Source: JBLIRR01 sp049472395 (GTDB lineage Bacteria; SZUA-182; DTGQ01; JBLIRR01). From it: DNA of 13,976 nt. Positions 13,302 through 13,976 of this stretch are shown here, in pieces. The position numbers and the translations under genes are program-made. The first letter of the stretch is position 1, and each line of letters starts with the position of its first letter. The notes beneath the pieces were generated by a model that made no database searches, was not told where the DNA came from, and saw only the letters and a list, made by a program, of their open reading frames with translations. Where the stretch lies: contig JBLIRR010000076.1 of NCBI GenBank assembly GCA_049472395.1, positions 1 to 13,976 on the forward strand. Direction: 5' to 3'.

Positions 13302-13976
13302 ATGAAAAAACGAAATATTATATTATTTTTTTTAGTGACAGTTTTAATTGCTGTTTCAATGTATGGGCCAACTCTTCTAAAGATTTTAAAGGTAGTCATC
13401 CATCGAGAGGGAAGTTCTCATGGATTATTTATCCCGCTTTTATCCTTTTATTTCATCTGGCTTAAAAGGTCGAGGTTAAAAGAGATAGAAATGCGCATTA
13501 GCTTGCAGGGCCTTATACTTGTAGCCATAGGCCTTCTCTTATATTTTCTTAAAATTGGCGATCAACGCTTTTACCTTCAAGCCTTTTCATTTTTTATCCT
13601 TACCTCAGGCCTGGTCTTCTTCTTTATGGGCAAAAAATTTTTTAAAGAGGTAGCATTTCCAGTACTGTTCTTGATTTGTATGATACCTATACCAAAAGAG
13701 ATTTATTTTGCCATGGCAGAAAATGTAAGATATATTACTTTAGGAACATCTGCCTGGGCTCTATCATTAACAAATATACCCTTTCTCAAGGAAAATCTGG
13801 TAATTCATTTGCCAAATGTATCTTTAGTAGTAGATTTAAGCTGTAGTGGGATACGTTATCTTATATCTTTCTTGGTATTTGGAATTGCTTATGCCTATCT
13901 TTTCAGAACAAGGTTATTTGATAGAATTTTGTTGGTATGTTTAACTATCCCTCTGTCTCTTTCAGCAAGTGTGCTA
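13302..13976 (+). CDS. exosortase (EpsH/XrtA-like), 3' end outside the window
   Basis: The 225 codons seen encode a polytopic membrane protein of the exosortase family, the transpeptidase-like enzymes that process PEP-CTERM-tailed proteins in Gram-negative bacteria. Hydrophobic segments run from residue 5 (IILFFLVTVLIAVSM) through the part. Family marks: EGSSHGLFIPLLSFYFIWL near 45 (the H-G-x-x-I/V-P motif), FLICMIPIPKEIYF, and the catalytic cysteine in VVDLSCSGIRYLISF. The IPLSLSAS segment, normally just ahead of the second catalytic residue (Arg), is the last thing before the window ends. The ATG at 13302 is preferred; GTG at 13284 is in frame, and neither has a strong SD. It lies 135 bp after hldE on the same strand. 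No PEP-CTERM substrate is seen here. Confidence 0.9.
   Translation, partial: MKKRNIILFFLVTVLIAVSMYGPTLLKILKVVIHREGSSHGLFIPLLSFYFIWLKRSRLKEIEMRISLQGLILVAIGLLLYFLKIGDQRFYLQAFSFFILTSGLVFFFMGKKFFKEVAFPVLFLICMIPIPKEIYFAMAENVRYITLGTSAWALSLTNIPFLKENLVIHLPNVSLVVDLSCSGIRYLISFLVFGIAYAYLFRTRLFDRILLVCLTIPLSLSASVL

Noticed and set aside
1..13976. CRISPR array, tRNA or rRNA genes
   Set aside because: No regularly spaced repeats and no tRNA-like or rRNA-like stretches were noticed on either strand when reading by eye.

Overview
The window looks like a low-GC, Gram-negative bacterial chromosome. The evidence is an ADP-heptose (LPS inner-core type) pathway, a family 9 glycosyltransferase and an exosortase. 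Most intact genes have recognisable Shine-Dalgarno sites. Exosortase, exported beta-helix proteins, a split transketolase and many decayed IS copies together are compatible with Planctomycetota (anammox types), deltaproteobacterial or Omnitrophota-like lineages. The sequence alone does not decide between these.

Left part, about 1-5600: a mobile-element graveyard around one intact gene. In order it holds: a nested inverted repeat; an IS110-like transposase scrap; an IS1182-like scrap on the minus strand; an unidentified gene remnant; a broken group II intron reverse transcriptase/maturase followed by a degenerate intron 3' end; an intact secreted right-handed beta-helix protein (2338-4056); an ISKra4-like N-terminal scrap with a strong promoter; a minus-strand IS110 scrap fused to it; a small structured segment resembling a TnpB gene end/omega RNA; and a decayed IS200/IS605 tnpA. 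That tnpA is split by a second IS200-type element of 590 bp (4801-5390, minus strand). Removing 4801-5390 restores the host tnpA frame at the junction. The flank is TTTAA, and the inserted copy has a 5'UTR hairpin that would hide its own ribosome-binding site.

Right part, 5629-13976: a mostly intact, all-plus-strand cell-surface carbohydrate cluster. Order: extended SDR (NAD-dependent sugar epimerase/dehydratase), Gfo/Idh/MocA oxidoreductase, GT9 glycosyltransferase with Cys clusters at both ends, transketolase N and C halves as separate overlapping genes, gmhA, hldE, and an exosortase cut by the window end.

How it may work together (inference): the split transketolase could make sedoheptulose 7-phosphate from pentose phosphates. 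GmhA isomerises it, and HldE phosphorylates and adenylylates it to ADP-heptose. The only usual step not seen is the GmhB phosphatase. The GT9 enzyme would transfer the heptose, while the SDR and Gfo/Idh enzymes would tailor a nucleotide sugar. The exosortase suggests that export or anchoring of surface polymer or PEP-CTERM-type proteins is encoded next door. I see no convincing wholly new system. The most informative items are the SD-sequestering, precisely bounded nested IS200 insertion and the transketolase placed directly upstream of the heptose genes.
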